Under the pieces are notes generated by a model, which worked only from the letters and a program-made list of their open reading frames with translations, ran no database searches and was not told where the DNA came from. The position numbers were made by a program, and so were the translations under genes. Source: Gemmatimonadaceae bacterium (GTDB lineage: Bacteria; Gemmatimonadota; Gemmatimonadetes; Gemmatimonadales; Gemmatimonadaceae). From it: a DNA stretch of 64,000 nt. Location: positions 289,808 through 353,807 of the forward strand of contig JADZDM010000025.1 of NCBI GenBank assembly GCA_020851035.1, in the 5' to 3' direction. Each line of letters opens with the position of its first letter. Position 1 is the stretch's first letter. Positions 63,719-64,000 of the stretch are shown here, in pieces.

Positions 63719-63762
63719 TTCGTGCGTTCGGAAGTGAGGTGTTCCCGCGGCGGGCACTCAGA

Positions 63763-64000
63763 AGGGCGCTGGGGGACTGCGCTCGCGGAGGCGGTGGTCG
63801 GTGGGGGATGGGAGTGGGTCGTTCCCACGGAGTCACGGAGCCCACGGAGGGCACGGAGCAGGGCGCTGGGGGAACTGCGCTCGCGGAGGCAGTGGGTCGG
63901 TGGGGGATGGGAGTGGGTCGTTTCCACGGAGGCGGTGGGTCGGTGGGGGATGGGAGTGGGTCGTTCCCACGGAGTCACGGAGCCCACGGAGGGCACGGAG
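63763..64000. repeat. direct tandem repeats to the right edge
   Basis: Two copies of a roughly 97-bp unit begin AGGGCGCTGGGGG at 63763 and at 63860; the second carries an extra internal 44-bp copy (about 63930 on). The shared core GGTCGGTGGGGGATGGGAGT occurs three times and CACGGAG many times. No gene is supported: protein frames across it only mirror the repeats. Between 63635 and this array I see no gene either. The array continues beyond the window. Confidence 0.75.

Noticed and set aside
61373..63757. 794-codon minus-strand frame over the receptor gene
   Set aside because: Arg/His/Val-rich reversal of the barrel sequence; the plus strand ends in a native terminal Phe.
1..64000. tRNA and rRNA genes
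   Set aside because: I looked for T-loop GTTCGAAnC-type and conserved rRNA stretches on both strands and saw none; a covariance-model scan would settle it.

Overview
The window is about 70% GC, almost fully coding, and has no tRNA or rRNA genes that I can see. The gene content suggests a Gemmatimonadota chromosome or a close relative. This is an inference from three things: many secreted metallo- and serine hydrolases (M28, M14, S9, S51, BNR/Asp-box), transmembrane Ser/Thr kinases paired with ECF sigma factors, and a TonB-dependent receptor with an N-terminal carboxypeptidase-like domain. All starts were chosen by hand from signal peptides, family starts and ribosome binding sites. Most longer open frames opposite real genes are GC-driven shadows.

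Layout. 1-6.5 kb: a small basic protein, an M28-like exopeptidase, a cold-shock gene with a clear terminator, a Tat-exported DsrE-like protein with a glycosyltransferase, and an L,D-transpeptidase. 6.7-20.4 kb: a Tat amidase and an S9 peptidase separated by a GGGGACA repeat/hairpin array, a GGDEF-EAL protein, and a minus-strand run of BNR protein, YcaQ glycosylase and esterase. 20.4-25 kb: a cyanophycinase-like peptidase, then an ECF sigma factor leading into a TPR kinase, then a tiny membrane coiled-coil protein. 25-34 kb: orphan lipoprotein and unknown genes, a VOC protein, a second M28 peptidase, an outer-membrane barrel, and a minus-strand run of DinB lipoprotein, creatininase, DUF6524-like and phosphodiester glycosidase genes.

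34-40.3 kb is a compact phosphosignalling locus: a membrane FHA/S1C-protease, a single-chain kinase-PEGA-PP2C protein, and a second kinase overlapping it by ATGA, facing an ECF sigma gene. 40.4-49.4 kb: an M14 carboxypeptidase, a lipoprotein, two Uma2 paralogues flanking an MFS exporter, and a DUF2723 membrane protein. 49.7-57.4 kb: a minus-strand housekeeping run valS - lipoprotein - gmhB - purN - purH, with a BON-domain gene upstream. 57.5-63.6 kb: thrS, a diguanylate cyclase and a TonB-dependent receptor.

The most distinctive non-coding signal is a 164-bp perfect-ended inverted-repeat element at 28819-28982, with a short relative at 63632-63668. Both sit in a CTAG formed by stop codons. 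Removing the element and one TA restores the overlapping stop codons of two convergent genes, as expected for an IS630/mariner-type MITE. A second MITE-like element lies at 49509-49716, and the right edge of the window is a direct-repeat array.
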